From the NCBI GenBank assembly GCA_964449165.1, contig CAYVAT010000001.1, forward strand, positions 145,442 to 209,441: DNA of 64,000 nucleotides, written 5' to 3'. Positions 1-7,963 of the stretch are shown piece after piece. The notes under the pieces were generated by a model. It did not search any database and had not been told where the DNA came from. It was given only the letters and a program-made list of their open reading frames with translations. Source of the stretch: CAYSCW01 sp964449165. GTDB lineage: Bacteria > Acidobacteriota > Aminicenantia > Aminicenantales > Aminicenantaceae. The position numbers and the translations under genes are program-made. How positions within the stretch are numbered: the stretch's first letter is position 1; every line of letters begins with the position of its first letter.

Positions 1-2
1 AT

Positions 3-1775
3 GAAATTGCAGTTCAGATATTTGGCGGATCAAAAAAAGAATTGCGCGGGAAGCATTTCTCGAAGATTGATGTATTTCAGCCCAAAATTCTACCCATTCT
101 CATAAAAGGATTCAACAAGGCACTGAAAAGAAAAATATGTACCCTCGACAATATAATGATAAAAAACAAGAAAGGGGAAGAAATACATATGGAAAGTTCG
201 GCTACTCCTCTGAAAAAAAATAATAAAATTGCAGGTCTTCTTATTATTGTTAGAGATATTACAGAAAGGAAGAAAGCCGAGGAAGAATTGATGCGTTTAT
301 CTACTGCCGTAAGGATGTCTAAAGACAGCATCGTCCTGAGCGATATTAATGGAGATATTACCGATGTCAATGAAGCCACATTGGAAATGTATGGTACAAA
401 AGACAAAAAAGATTTGATTGGAAAATATTTTGTTGATTTAATTGCTCCAGAAGATCAGAAAAAAGTGACTACAGGTTCAAAAGAGGCACTGGAAAAAGGA
501 TATGTCAAAGAAAAAGAATATCATGTTGTCGTTAAAGATGGCCGTAAAATTCCTGTGGAGATGAGTGTAGCTGTTATGAAAGATGCTTATAATAGGCCAG
601 TAGGATTTGTAGCAATATCCAGAGATATCACCGAGCGTAAAAAGACAGAAGAAGAGAGAGAAAAACTTCAAGAACAGCTGATTTATTCAGAAAAGATGGC
701 TGGGATTGGAACGCTAACCAGTGGTTTCGCCCATGAATTCAATAATCTTCTCCAGATAATCAAAGGGCATACAGAGTATGCTAGGAAGACCCAAAAGCCT
801 CAAGATATCCAAGAAGCTTTTGATATTGTTATTTCTAATACGGAGAGAGCAAGAAAGATTGTGAGAGACTTGCAGGCTTTTGCAAATCAGAAAATCTCAA
901 AAAAAGAGCGAATTTATGTTACTGATCTTATTGAGTCTGTTTTAGCTCTAACAGCAGAACACTTCGAGAAACATAATATTAAAATCGTGAAAAAATACAA
1001 GAGTATTCCACTCATAAAAGTTAACAGCGGAAAAATGGAACAAGTCTTTCTTCATATAGTGACCAATGCTCGCGATGCGATGTTACCAGAAGGTGGAAAA
1101 TTGGAGATAGAAGTAAGGAAATCAGGGCAAAATATTGTAATTAGCTTCTCAGATACAGGAAAAGGAATTATAAGAAAGAATTTGGGTAAAATATTCGAAC
1201 CCTTCTACACTACAAAAGGTCCTGCTGGAAAAAGCGAAATCCCAGGCATTGGACTCGGGCTGTCTGTTTCTTATGGGATCGTCAAAAGACATGGTGGAAC
1301 CATAGATGTCGAGAGCAAAATAGGGAGGGGAACAACATTTACCATAAGATTACCCATTGAAAAAGAAAGACAAAAAAGAAGGGGAAAAGCAAGCATAGAG
1401 AAGAGTGAAGTGGGAAGTTCTCAGCCTATGAATATATTGGTAGTGGACGATGAGGTAGGAATATGCAGGATGTTGACTAAATGGTTATCTTTAGAAGGGC
1501 ATTATGTTGAATACTCGTTGACTGGGAAGGAGGCCATAAATCTGGCCAGAGGGAAGCATTTTGATCTGGTTTTTTTGGATGTCGTGATGCCTGGAATGCC
1601 ATCGACTGATATCCTGGAGAAAATGTTAGGAGTTTCCCCTGATTCTGATGTTGTGATCATAACAGGAAAATTGATAGACAAGGATTTATTTAACCATCTG
1701 AAACAAAAGGGAGCTTCAGGCTTTCTGCAGAAGCCATTTAAATTGGATGATGTTATGAAATTCTTCAAAACCTGA
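3..1775 (+). CDS. Hybrid sensor histidine kinase (PAS-PAS-HisKA-HATPase-REC), 5' end outside window
   Basis: The frame is open to the left edge, with codons readable from base 3, so the gene starts before the window; the TTG at 42 is not a convincing start. The remaining protein has the end of one PAS domain closing with RDITERKK, a complete PAS domain, a dimerisation helix with the H-box FAHEFNNLL, and an ATPase domain with N-box NARDAM and glycine boxes DTGKGI and GIGLGL. It ends in an intact receiver with VVDDE, the phospho-acceptor in FLDVVMPG, and a K in LQKPF. It lacks membrane segments in the visible part and is probably cytosolic. Its core closely resembles the kinase at 2269-3480, so the two look like duplicates. 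The signal sensed cannot be read from the sequence. Confidence 0.9.
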   Translation, partial: EIAVQIFGGSKKELRGKHFSKIDVFQPKILPILIKGFNKALKRKICTLDNIMIKNKKGEEIHMESSATPLKKNNKIAGLLIIVRDITERKKAEEELMRLSTAVRMSKDSIVLSDINGDITDVNEATLEMYGTKDKKDLIGKYFVDLIAPEDQKKVTTGSKEALEKGYVKEKEYHVVVKDGRKIPVEMSVAVMKDAYNRPVGFVAISRDITERKKTEEEREKLQEQLIYSEKMAGIGTLTSGFAHEFNNLLQIIKGHTEYARKTQKPQDIQEAFDIVISNTERARKIVRDLQAFANQKISKKERIYVTDLIESVLALTAEHFEKHNIKIVKKYKSIPLIKVNSGKMEQVFLHIVTNARDAMLPEGGKLEIEVRKSGQNIVISFSDTGKGIIRKNLGKIFEPFYTTKGPAGKSEIPGIGLGLSVSYGIVKRHGGTIDVESKIGRGTTFTIRLPIEKERQKRRGKASIEKSEVGSSQPMNILVVDDEVGICRMLTKWLSLEGHYVEYSLTGKEAINLARGKHFDLVFLDVVMPGMPSTDILEKMLGVSPDSDVVIITGKLIDKDLFNHLKQKGASGFLQKPFKLDDVMKFFKT

Positions 1776-2237
1776 AGGAAATATATTCTTGATCTTGTTT
1801 CTGGTTCATTGGACAATAATGAAAAAGTAATATCTAACTCCTTTTTCATTCTAAAGGAGGAGTGTGATTTTCAAAACTTTATTGAAAAATTGAATTAGTA
1901 ATTTTTAGTTGATATATTATAGATAGAAAAATCAAAACCATGAATGTCATTAATAATTCATAAGATAAAACAGACATTATAGGAAATTATAGAACAAATT
2001 TTTGTTTAAGTTGAATGATATTCAATTATTACTTAAGTTTAGATTGAGAGTAGTATTAAGATCTGCTGTACAAAAGGTTTGATATGGATAAAAGGAAATA
2101 TATAAAATCAGGTTGATAGGTGTTTATCGTCCTCTTCAATATTTTCAATTGAAAAACAGAATTTTTGAGATTATAATTTCATCCGAATCCTGAAAAGGGA
2201 GGGAAATGCATAATCATTAAAAATCCTAAGGGTTTTT
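1776..2237. other. A+T-rich intergenic region
   Basis: No gene, tRNA or repeat shared with the rest of the window is visible here. An isolated Shine-Dalgarno-like AAAGGAGGAG near 1853 is followed by a GTG frame of fewer than ten codons, which I do not call as a gene. Confidence 0.6.
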
Positions 2238-2261
2238 CCTTCAAGTTTTTTTGCTTGAAGG
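2238..2261 (+). promoter_or_regulatory. Hairpin covering the ribosome-binding site of the next kinase
   Basis: The arms CCTTCAAG (2238-2245) and CTTGAAGG (2254-2261) are perfectly complementary around an 8-nt loop. The right arm contains most of the GAAGGGA Shine-Dalgarno sequence used by the ATG at 2269, so folding would hide the ribosome-binding site. That effect is inferred. The left arm is not followed by a T-run, so a terminator is less likely. Confidence 0.5.
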
Positions 2262-2268
2262 GATTAAT

Positions 2269-3480
2269 ATGAGAGATAAAGACAAAACTAATAAACAACT
2301 TATAGATGAATTGGTAGCATTACGTCAAAGAATTTCTATACTGGAGAAGGCAGAAAAAGAATTAAAAATACGGGAACAGGAAATCCATCTGATCGCTGAT
2401 AATGTTCCAGGGCTTTTTTCATATGTTGATAACGACGGACATTATCGCTTTGTCAACAAGAAATATAGAGAATGGTTCGGAATTTCCCGAAAGAACATCA
2501 TTGGGAAACACTATAGCCAAGTGATTGGAGAGTCAACTTATAAGCTGATAAAGAGTTACATAAAATCAGTTTTGTCTGGTCAAAGAGTCCGATACACACA
2601 AAAACTTCCGTACATTCATGGCGGGTCTCGCTGGGTTTCAGCGGATTATGTTCCAAATGTAGATGATTATGGAGATGTAAAAGGCTTTTATGCCCTGGTT
2701 GTTGATATCACTGATCGCAAGCATGCTAAGGAAGAAAGGGAAAGACTTCAGAAACAACTCGTCCAATCAGAGAAGTTGTCAGGATTAGGCACTCTGTCCA
2801 GTCGCATAGCTCATGAGTTTAATAATCTTCTTCAGATAATGAGAGGCCACTCAGAATTTGCCCTGAGAAAAATGAATGCTAAAGATATGAAAGAAGCTCT
2901 GAGAATAGTCTTAGACTCTTCGGATAAAGCCTCGAAGATCATCGAAGATTTAAAAACCTTTTCCAGAAAAGAATCTTCTAAGAAGGAACCTTATAAAATT
3001 ACAGAATCAATAGAAGAAGTGCTATCACTAACAAAAAGACAACTCAATAGGGACAATATTAAAGTAGTGAAAAAGTGTGAAGTAGCTTCTGAGGTGGAGA
3101 TTGATAAGAGAGAAATTCAGCAAGTTTTTTTGAATATGATTACCAACGCAAGGGATGCAATGATGCCGAAAGGCGGAAGATTAGAGATAAGAGTTAAAGA
3201 AGTAAATGGAAAAGCTGAAGTGAGTATAAGAGATACAGGAAAGGGAATAAAGGAAGAGGATTTAAACAGAATATTTGACCCTTTTTTTACAACAAAGGAT
3301 GTAAAAAAGGGGAGAGGCGGTCTCTATGGCACAGGTTTAGGGTTGTTTGTGTCTTACGGAATTGTGAAGCAACATGGAGGCGAGATTGATGTGGAAAGCA
3401 AGCCAAGAAAGGGGACCACATTCACTGTTAAATTGCCAGTTAGGATGAGAAATGTAAAGGAAGTAAAGAATAAGAATTGA
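2269..3480 (+). CDS. PAS sensor histidine kinase
   Basis: The frame is open from a TTG at 2251, but the ATG at 2269 sits about six bases after GAAGGGA and is the likely start, giving 403 residues. A short N-terminal coiled coil leads into one PAS domain (roughly residues 45-150, closing with DITDRK). A HisKA helix with H-box RIAHEFNNLL follows, then an ATPase domain with NARDAM, DTGKGI and GTGLGL. There is no membrane segment. It is a paralogue of the kinase ending at 1775 but lacks the fused receiver. Instead, a separate receiver gene begins three bases after its stop, which suggests that an ancestral hybrid kinase split into two genes. Confidence 0.9.
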   Translation: MRDKDKTNKQLIDELVALRQRISILEKAEKELKIREQEIHLIADNVPGLFSYVDNDGHYRFVNKKYREWFGISRKNIIGKHYSQVIGESTYKLIKSYIKSVLSGQRVRYTQKLPYIHGGSRWVSADYVPNVDDYGDVKGFYALVVDITDRKHAKEERERLQKQLVQSEKLSGLGTLSSRIAHEFNNLLQIMRGHSEFALRKMNAKDMKEALRIVLDSSDKASKIIEDLKTFSRKESSKKEPYKITESIEEVLSLTKRQLNRDNIKVVKKCEVASEVEIDKREIQQVFLNMITNARDAMMPKGGRLEIRVKEVNGKAEVSIRDTGKGIKEEDLNRIFDPFFTTKDVKKGRGGLYGTGLGLFVSYGIVKQHGGEIDVESKPRKGTTFTVKLPVRMRNVKEVKNKN

Positions 3481-3483
3481 CAG

Positions 3484-3858
3484 ATGGAAAAATCCAGGGT
3501 ACTTAACATTTTAGTAGTGGATAATGAAAAAGAGATATGCAGGATGTTTGAGAAATGGTTCTCTTTAGAATCGCACCAAGTAGAAACAGTTTTAACCGGC
3601 AGACAAGCCATTAGTTTAGTTAAAACAAACAGTTTTGATATTGTGTTTTTAAATGTTATTTTAGTTGAGCTTCAAGGCATTGAAGTTCTTGAGAAAATCA
3701 AGGAGATCTCACCGAAAATAAAAGTAATAATGATGTCAGGTAAATTATTAAATAAGAATCTATTGCGGGATATCAGAGAGAAGGGTGCTTCGGGTTTTCT
3801 CCAAAAGCCGTTTAGTATAGAAGACTTGCATAATTTATTAGACAGCTTAGGGGATTGA
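3484..3858 (+). CDS. Stand-alone receiver protein with the phospho-acceptor Asp replaced by Asn
   Basis: This 124-residue protein is a single CheY-like receiver starting three bases after the upstream kinase. It aligns along its whole length with the receiver at the end of the hybrid kinase (1-1775), sharing ICRM, KGASGFLQKPF and other blocks. Two acidic-pocket positions differ: VVDDE has become VVDNE (residues 11-15), and the phosphorylated Asp of FLDVV has become Asn (FLNVI, residue 57). The switch Ser (MMSGK) and Lys (QKPF) are kept. Such a receiver cannot accept phosphate in the usual way. It may be a constitutive or phosphate-independent partner, or a decaying duplicate. The open frame and preserved fold favour a retained function. 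Confidence 0.85.
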   Translation: MEKSRVLNILVVDNEKEICRMFEKWFSLESHQVETVLTGRQAISLVKTNSFDIVFLNVILVELQGIEVLEKIKEISPKIKVIMMSGKLLNKNLLRDIREKGASGFLQKPFSIEDLHNLLDSLGD

Positions 3859-4173
3859 ATAAAATTGAGAATTAGATTTGGAGTTAAATCCTTTTTTTTG
3901 ACAAAGATAAAAACCAACGATCTACGATAGAATAATAATCTTCATTTACCCTCTTTTTCATCAATGATAATTAACCTGTATTCATGAATAATCCAGGCGA
4001 ACCTGTATTATTCAGGGAATTAAGGGGCACATTTCCTATTTCAGAAAATCGGTACGTGTCCCTGATTTTCTCTTCAAAAATGTGTTTTTGCCTTAATGGC
4101 AGGCACTATATTCGAGAAATTAATCAATTTTTCCTCCAGGCCTGTCCCTATTTTATTCCAAATTCTCGATAAC
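3859..4173. repeat. Intergenic region with nested inverted repeats, possible relic of a small mobile repeat
   Basis: Several short inverted repeats lie close together: TATTCATGAATA near 3979, paired CCTG/CAGG blocks up to about 4020, AGGGGCAC with GTGTCCCT, and GAAAATC with GATTTTC between about 4020 and 4070. A 62-codon frame (3984-4172) crosses them, but it lacks a ribosome-binding site and a recognisable protein, so I treat it as chance. Clustered inverted repeats of this type resemble REP-like or miniature transposable elements. No second full copy is seen in the window. Confidence 0.35.
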
Positions 4174-4191
4174 TATGGAAAAAAATCCATA
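4174..4191 (+). promoter_or_regulatory. 18-bp palindromic operator (UAS copy 1)
   Basis: The site reads TATGGA-N6-TCCATA and matches the window consensus TATGGAA-N4-TTCCATA. Its centre is about 131 bp upstream of the -24 GG of the promoter-like sequence at 4312. The flank AACTATGGAAAAAAATCCAT and the following ATTTTT-n-AGGAAA are also found at copy 4 (34232-34249, opposite strand). Position and symmetry suit an enhancer site for an NtrC-type activator. Confidence 0.7.
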
Positions 4192-4311
4192 ATTTTTCAG
4201 GAAAAGATGGGAAAAACGCCATTATAAATCAACGCAAGTAGGATTTTTTACAATGTAACTTATTCAATATAAATAAGTTAAAGGTGTGTGGGTAAGACCC
4301 ATAAGAAGTTT

Positions 4312-4327
4312 TGGCATGAAACTTGAT
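4312..4327 (+). promoter_or_regulatory. Sigma-54-like promoter for the kinase/NtrC pair
   Basis: TGGCAT-GAAAC-TTGAT has the -24 element and the correct spacing to a -12 element, although the -12 reads TTGA instead of TTGC. The block TTTGGCATGAAACTTG recurs exactly upstream of the SLT-like gene at 33850 on the other strand, which argues for function. The transcript would carry a leader of about 200 nt before 4545. Confidence 0.6.
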
Positions 4328-4463
4328 TATTAACTGAAATCCTGAAGAAAAAATAAGATTGAGATGCTTATGCTGAACCAATCAGATGAAAAAAAAACTT
4401 TAAACAGAAGCAGAACTCACTAAGCTGAAATTAAAAGTGAAAATTTATGGTCTGAATTTATCT

Positions 4464-4480
4464 AACGGCGGTAGCCTGCA
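4464..4480 (+). promoter_or_regulatory. Conserved leader motif, shared with the 33850 gene leader
   Basis: The 17-mer AACGGCGGTAGCCTGCA lies about 150 bp downstream of the promoter-like sequence. The identical 17-mer occurs on the minus strand at 33959-33943, also about 150 bp downstream of the matching promoter there. Looser matches between the two leaders (for example CACTAAG) suggest homologous 5' leaders. It may be a structured RNA or a regulator site; I cannot assign it to a known riboswitch. Confidence 0.55.
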
Positions 4481-4544
4481 TCAAAGAATCATCAAGCCCT
4501 CTCCATCATAAAAAAATGTCATCCGCAAACAGAGAAGATGAATT

Positions 4545-5438
4545 GTGAAAGAAAATAAAATTTTGCTTGCTAATCCTGCAGAAATAGATGGAAATAAACA
4601 GAGCTTTGAACATGACTCAGCCAAAAAGTTAAAAAGGAAGTTGAACGTCAGAAACAGAAAATTAAAGAATTTAAAAACAAAAACCAGCAAAATCATCACC
4701 GAATTAGATTGGGCTTATAAGGAATTCAGGAGAAAACAAGAAGAATTGATCATGAAAGAGCGGTTGAACACAGCTAGTGGGTTGGCTTTGGGAGTCGCTC
4801 ATGAAATAAAAAATTCTATAAATTTTATCGGTATATCCGTCCAGCACCTTCACGATAAATTCTCCCCTGGAGACGAAAAAAGACAATTCACCGAAGTCAT
4901 CATGGATAAAATCAAAAGGTTGAATAATGTGGCTTTGGATCTCATTCAATTCGCACAGCCTCATAAGCCTAATTTTCAGAAGATCGACCTGCACACAATA
5001 ATAGATCGAGTGCTGAGCTTGGTGAAATTCAAATGCGATATACAAAAAATAGAAGTGGTTAAGAAATATGAGAAGAATTTGACAGAGATGATGGTAGACA
5101 AAGAACTCATCGGGCAGGCCTTTTTAAATCTCATAGACAATGCACTCTGGGCCATGCCAAGAGGAGGAAAACTGATCATTTCCTCTAGGCTGCTAAAACA
5201 AAAGAATTTAATGATCGTAGAGATAACTGATACGGGATATGGAATATCGAAATTAGATTGCCTTCGTGTTTTTGACCCTTTCTTTACTAGGAAAGAAAAC
5301 GGCATGGGTTTTGGTTTGTCTATAGCCTATCGAATCATAGAGGAACATAAAGGCTCGATCAGTGTGAGGAGTCAGTTAAAAAAAGGAACTACATTCAAGA
5401 TAACACTGCCAGTTTCTCAAAGCATAAATAAAGAATGA
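4545..5438 (+). CDS. NtrB-like soluble histidine kinase
   Basis: This 297-residue protein starts at GTG 4545; an ATG seven bases upstream is out of frame and stops at once. Residues 25-75 form a basic coiled coil. They are followed by the H-box GVAHEIKNSINF (His86), an N-box NLIDNALWAM, and glycine boxes DTGYGI and GMGFGLSIAYRI. It has no PAS domain and no membrane segment, so input probably comes through the coiled coil or a partner. The next gene is an NtrC-type activator, making this its probable cognate kinase. Its own upstream region carries the palindromic site and sigma-54-like promoter, which predicts autoregulation. Confidence 0.88.
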   Translation: MKENKILLANPAEIDGNKQSFEHDSAKKLKRKLNVRNRKLKNLKTKTSKIITELDWAYKEFRRKQEELIMKERLNTASGLALGVAHEIKNSINFIGISVQHLHDKFSPGDEKRQFTEVIMDKIKRLNNVALDLIQFAQPHKPNFQKIDLHTIIDRVLSLVKFKCDIQKIEVVKKYEKNLTEMMVDKELIGQAFLNLIDNALWAMPRGGKLIISSRLLKQKNLMIVEITDTGYGISKLDCLRVFDPFFTRKENGMGFGLSIAYRIIEEHKGSISVRSQLKKGTTFKITLPVSQSINKE

Positions 5439-5470
5439 AAAAGTCTTATGGAAGCAGACAGAAAGAAGAT

Positions 5471-5565
5471 ACTTTTCACCCCCAACGAGGATGAATTATC
5501 CTCTTACAAGCTTATAGCAACGAAAAGAATATCACCCTGGATATCCCCGGAAAGGGTAATTGACC
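5471..5565 (+). repeat. Structured intergenic element, copy 1
   Basis: A block of about 95 bp recurs at 37961-38054. Conserved parts are TTTTCACCC, a hairpin GAGGAT-N5-ATCCTC (5488-5504) and a second stem-loop with ATATCACCCT, GATATCCCCGGAAAGGGT and AATTGACC. The middle differs while both stems are kept. It sits between a kinase gene and the NtrC-type gene. A 40-codon frame (5449-5574) crosses this copy, but the second copy does not preserve it, so an RNA or DNA element is more likely than a peptide. Confidence 0.6.
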
Positions 5566-5598
5566 AATAGGGGTTAATGAATAAAATTTTTATTGATT

Positions 5599-7011
5599 AT
5601 GCCGAAGGAGCGCCAAAAGATAAAAGGGACGACAGTGACTAGAAAAAAAATCTTAGTGATCGACGATGAGCGAGATATTGGATGGCTTTTCTCAAAAATT
5701 TTGACTGAGGAGGGTTATAAGGTATTGATTGCTCTGAACGGGAGAGAGGGAATCTCGACCATTCAGAAGGAAAAACCTGATTTGGTAATTCTCGATTTAA
5801 AGCTGCCTGGTATGGATGGGATTGAGACTTTAAGAGAAATAAGAAAATTTGATAAGGATTTATTGGTGGTTGTTTTGACTGGATATGAGACTGTGGAGAC
5901 AGCTGTTGAAGCCATGAAATTGGGTGCTTATGATTACTTTTCTAAGCCTGTAGACATAGATAAAATCAAAACACTTATTAAAGATGCCCTCAGAGCGCAA
6001 AGTTTAATAAAAAAAAACATAAATAATCGCCGAAATATAAATGGGATGAACAATGAGGTCAGCTTTGACCATATCACTGGTAATAGCCCCCAGATGAGAG
6101 AAGTCCTTGATTTAATAAGAAAAGTGGCAACCTATGATGTAACTGTCTTCTTGCGGGGAGAAAGTGGTACGGGAAAAGAATTGATTGCTCGCGCTATTCA
6201 CAAAGGAAGCAATAGAGTAGACAAGCATTTTATAGTTATCGACTGTGCTGTTTTGCCTGATACTTTGGTTGAAAGTGAGATATTCGGTCATGAAAAGGGG
6301 GCTTTCACTGGAGCCCATGAGAGAAAATTGGGGAAGTTTGAATTTGCTGAGAAAGGGACCGTTTTTTTGGATGAAGTAGGAAACTTGTCTACACATACTC
6401 AGGTGAAGCTCCTCAGGGCTCTTCAGGAAAGGGAAATTGAACGTCTTGGTGGGAAAAAACCAATTAAGGTCGACTTTAGACTTATCGTAGCTACAAATGT
6501 CAACCTTGAGAAAGCCGTGAATGATGGCCGTTTCAGAGAGGATCTTTACTACAGGCTTAACGTTTTTTCTATTTATATTCCTCCTTTAAGAGAAAGAGAT
6601 GGTGATGTAGAGCTCTTGCTAGAACATTATTTAAGAAAATATAACCAAATTTTTTCAAAAGAAGTGAAGGGAATATCTCCCGAAGCCATGAAACTGCTCA
6701 CTCAGTACTCCTGGCCTGGGAATGTCAGGGAACTTAAGAATGTTGTAGAGAGCGCAATTCTTCTAGCTGGCAATATCATTTTACCCCAACATCTCCCCTT
6801 AAAAATCCAAGATTGCACAGAGGAGAGAATCAGTTTTCCAAGATCTCTCAAAGACGTAGCTAAACAAGCCAAGGCGAAGGCCGAAAAGGATGCTATTAAG
6901 AGGGTGCTAAAAGAGGTGCAATGGAACAAAAGTAAGGCTTCGAAGTTACTGGATGTAGATTACAAGACTCTCTATAATAAAATTAAAGATTACAATATTG
7001 AAAGAATCTGA
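5599..7011 (+). CDS. NtrC-family sigma-54-dependent response regulator
   Basis: The order is receiver (residues about 17-130, phospho-acceptor Asp66 in LDLKLPG), AAA+ central domain, and Fis-type helix-turn-helix. The central domain has Walker A GESGTGKE (187-194), the sigma-54 contact loop GAFTGA (234-239) and Walker B VFLDEV. The C-terminal helix-turn-helix reads NKSKASKLLDVDYKTLYNKI. The ATG at 5599 has a weak ribosome-binding site; GTG 5635, after AAAAGGGAC, is a reasonable alternative that keeps the whole receiver. As the only sigma-54 activator in the window, it is the natural candidate to bind the five palindromes. Its partner is probably the kinase at 4545-5438. Confidence 0.95.
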   Translation: MPKERQKIKGTTVTRKKILVIDDERDIGWLFSKILTEEGYKVLIALNGREGISTIQKEKPDLVILDLKLPGMDGIETLREIRKFDKDLLVVVLTGYETVETAVEAMKLGAYDYFSKPVDIDKIKTLIKDALRAQSLIKKNINNRRNINGMNNEVSFDHITGNSPQMREVLDLIRKVATYDVTVFLRGESGTGKELIARAIHKGSNRVDKHFIVIDCAVLPDTLVESEIFGHEKGAFTGAHERKLGKFEFAEKGTVFLDEVGNLSTHTQVKLLRALQEREIERLGGKKPIKVDFRLIVATNVNLEKAVNDGRFREDLYYRLNVFSIYIPPLRERDGDVELLLEHYLRKYNQIFSKEVKGISPEAMKLLTQYSWPGNVRELKNVVESAILLAGNIILPQHLPLKIQDCTEERISFPRSLKDVAKQAKAKAEKDAIKRVLKEVQWNKSKASKLLDVDYKTLYNKIKDYNIERI

Positions 7012-7207
7012 GGGAATGACTTCCCAATTTTTCAATTTTCTAGTCTAATATATCCAATCTCACCGATATTCAAACATTTCTTGTTAATATGATTTTTTCC
7101 AAGATTGTAATTTGTGTATGTAACCTTTCTGCCAAGATTTTTATACTTCACCAAAAGAATCCTTAATTCATTGAACACATTCCAACCTTGAAAAAAATAC
7201 CATAAAC

Positions 7208-7225
7208 TATGGAAAGAATTCCATA
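7208..7225 (+). promoter_or_regulatory. 18-bp palindromic operator (UAS copy 2, perfect)
   Basis: TATGGAA-AGAA-TTCCATA is a perfect inverted repeat with 7-bp arms. Unlike the other copies it has no clear -24/-12 sequence at the expected distance on the plus strand; the best minus-strand match, TTGGCAG-AAAGG-TTACA near 7120, is poor. It lies 56 bp before the ATG at 7281 and may control that gene differently. Confidence 0.6.
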
Positions 7226-7280
7226 ATTTCCGATTCGTTGGCCTGCCTATGACCAATCTGTTTGAGTAGGAGTAGCTATC

Positions 7281-7607
7281 ATGAGAAACAGAAAATTAGA
7301 ACACCTGATAGATGATTATTTATTGGACAGGCTCACTCAAGAGGAAAGGAAAAAATTAGAGAAACATTATTTTAGTTCTCCCTGTTTCTTTAGAAAAATA
7401 CTCGAGAGGAAAGAAGTTATATCTGCGGTTAAATATAGAGGGAATATTCTATTTCAAGATTTGGAAGATATTGACATGGAAACTGAAAACAGCCGTCACC
7501 CTGACCAAGAGGTAGATTTGTCTTCTTCAGTAGAAGCTACGAAAAGCAGGGTAAAGATGGAAAAGGGCAGAAAAGATGGGAAAAAAATCGTTCCGCCTTA
7601 CAAATAA
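7281..7607 (+). CDS. Small protein with degenerate anti-sigma/zinc-finger-like N-terminus
   Basis: This 108-residue soluble protein starts at an ATG behind TAGGAG with good spacing. The N-terminal part (LIDDYLLDRLTQEERKKLE) has the helix pattern of zf-HC2 anti-sigma-factor domains, including the following HYF. The CxxC pair expected there is reduced to SSPCF, so metal binding is doubtful. The C-terminal half is charged and probably disordered. It overlaps the next gene by 32 bp, and UAS copy 2 lies just upstream. A regulatory role by protein contact is inferred from context only. Confidence 0.6.
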   Translation: MRNRKLEHLIDDYLLDRLTQEERKKLEKHYFSSPCFFRKILERKEVISAVKYRGNILFQDLEDIDMETENSRHPDQEVDLSSSVEATKSRVKMEKGRKDGKKIVPPYK

Positions 7608-7773
7608 GGAAAAAGAAATCTTGGCTATAATAGAGAATAACCCTGAAGGGATTACTTTGCCCGAAATAGCTTACCTTATGGATGAGGCTTTTGTCACTAT
7701 TATCCCAGAAGCCAGGAAACTGTCAAAGAAAGGATTGGTTAAGAAAAAAAACTACAAATACTTCTCTACTTAA
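7576..7773 (+). CDS. Small winged-helix DNA-binding protein
   Basis: This 65-residue protein overlaps the upstream gene by 32 bp and follows AAGGGCAGAAAAG. Nearly all of it is one compact winged-helix fold: LTNKEKEILAIIENNPEG forms the first helices, ITLPEIAYLMDEAFVTIIPEARKL the recognition region, and GLVKKKNYKYFST the wing. This is the pattern of MarR/ArsR-like or replication-initiation-type small helix-turn-helix proteins. It may act with the degenerate anti-sigma-like protein encoded before it. Its DNA target is unknown. Confidence 0.65.
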   Translation: MGKKSFRLTNKEKEILAIIENNPEGITLPEIAYLMDEAFVTIIPEARKLSKKGLVKKKNYKYFST

Positions 7774-7963
7774 CCTGAGTTATTCATAAAATGGCCAATA
7801 CCTTTATATATTTTCAATATTACAAGATTACCACATAGATTTTGAGCTTGCTTCAAAATAACCTTATGTTTAACGATGTTATGAGTCACTTGTGTTCATC
7901 TTTTTAAAATATGAGAGGTTATGGAATAATTTATTGATAATAAAGAAATAATAAAGTCTTGTC

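Noticed and set aside
3984..4172. 62-codon open frame after the pseudo-receiver
   Set aside because: It lacks a ribosome-binding site and recognisable protein features, and it lies across several inverted repeats, so it is more likely repeat DNA.
4440..4545. Cyclic-di-GMP riboswitch in the conserved leader
   Set aside because: The GGTAGCC piece recalled the GEMM riboswitch, but the other conserved blocks (GCAAAGCC, tetraloop receptor) are missing in both leaders.
7032..7256. 74-codon minus-strand frame over UAS copy 2
   Set aside because: A+T-rich chance frame without a ribosome-binding site; the only nearby -24/-12 match is poor.
7208..7281. Sigma-54 promoter before the 7281 gene
   Set aside because: The palindrome is perfect, but no TGGC-N8-TGC-like sequence follows it on the plus strand, so only the operator is reported.
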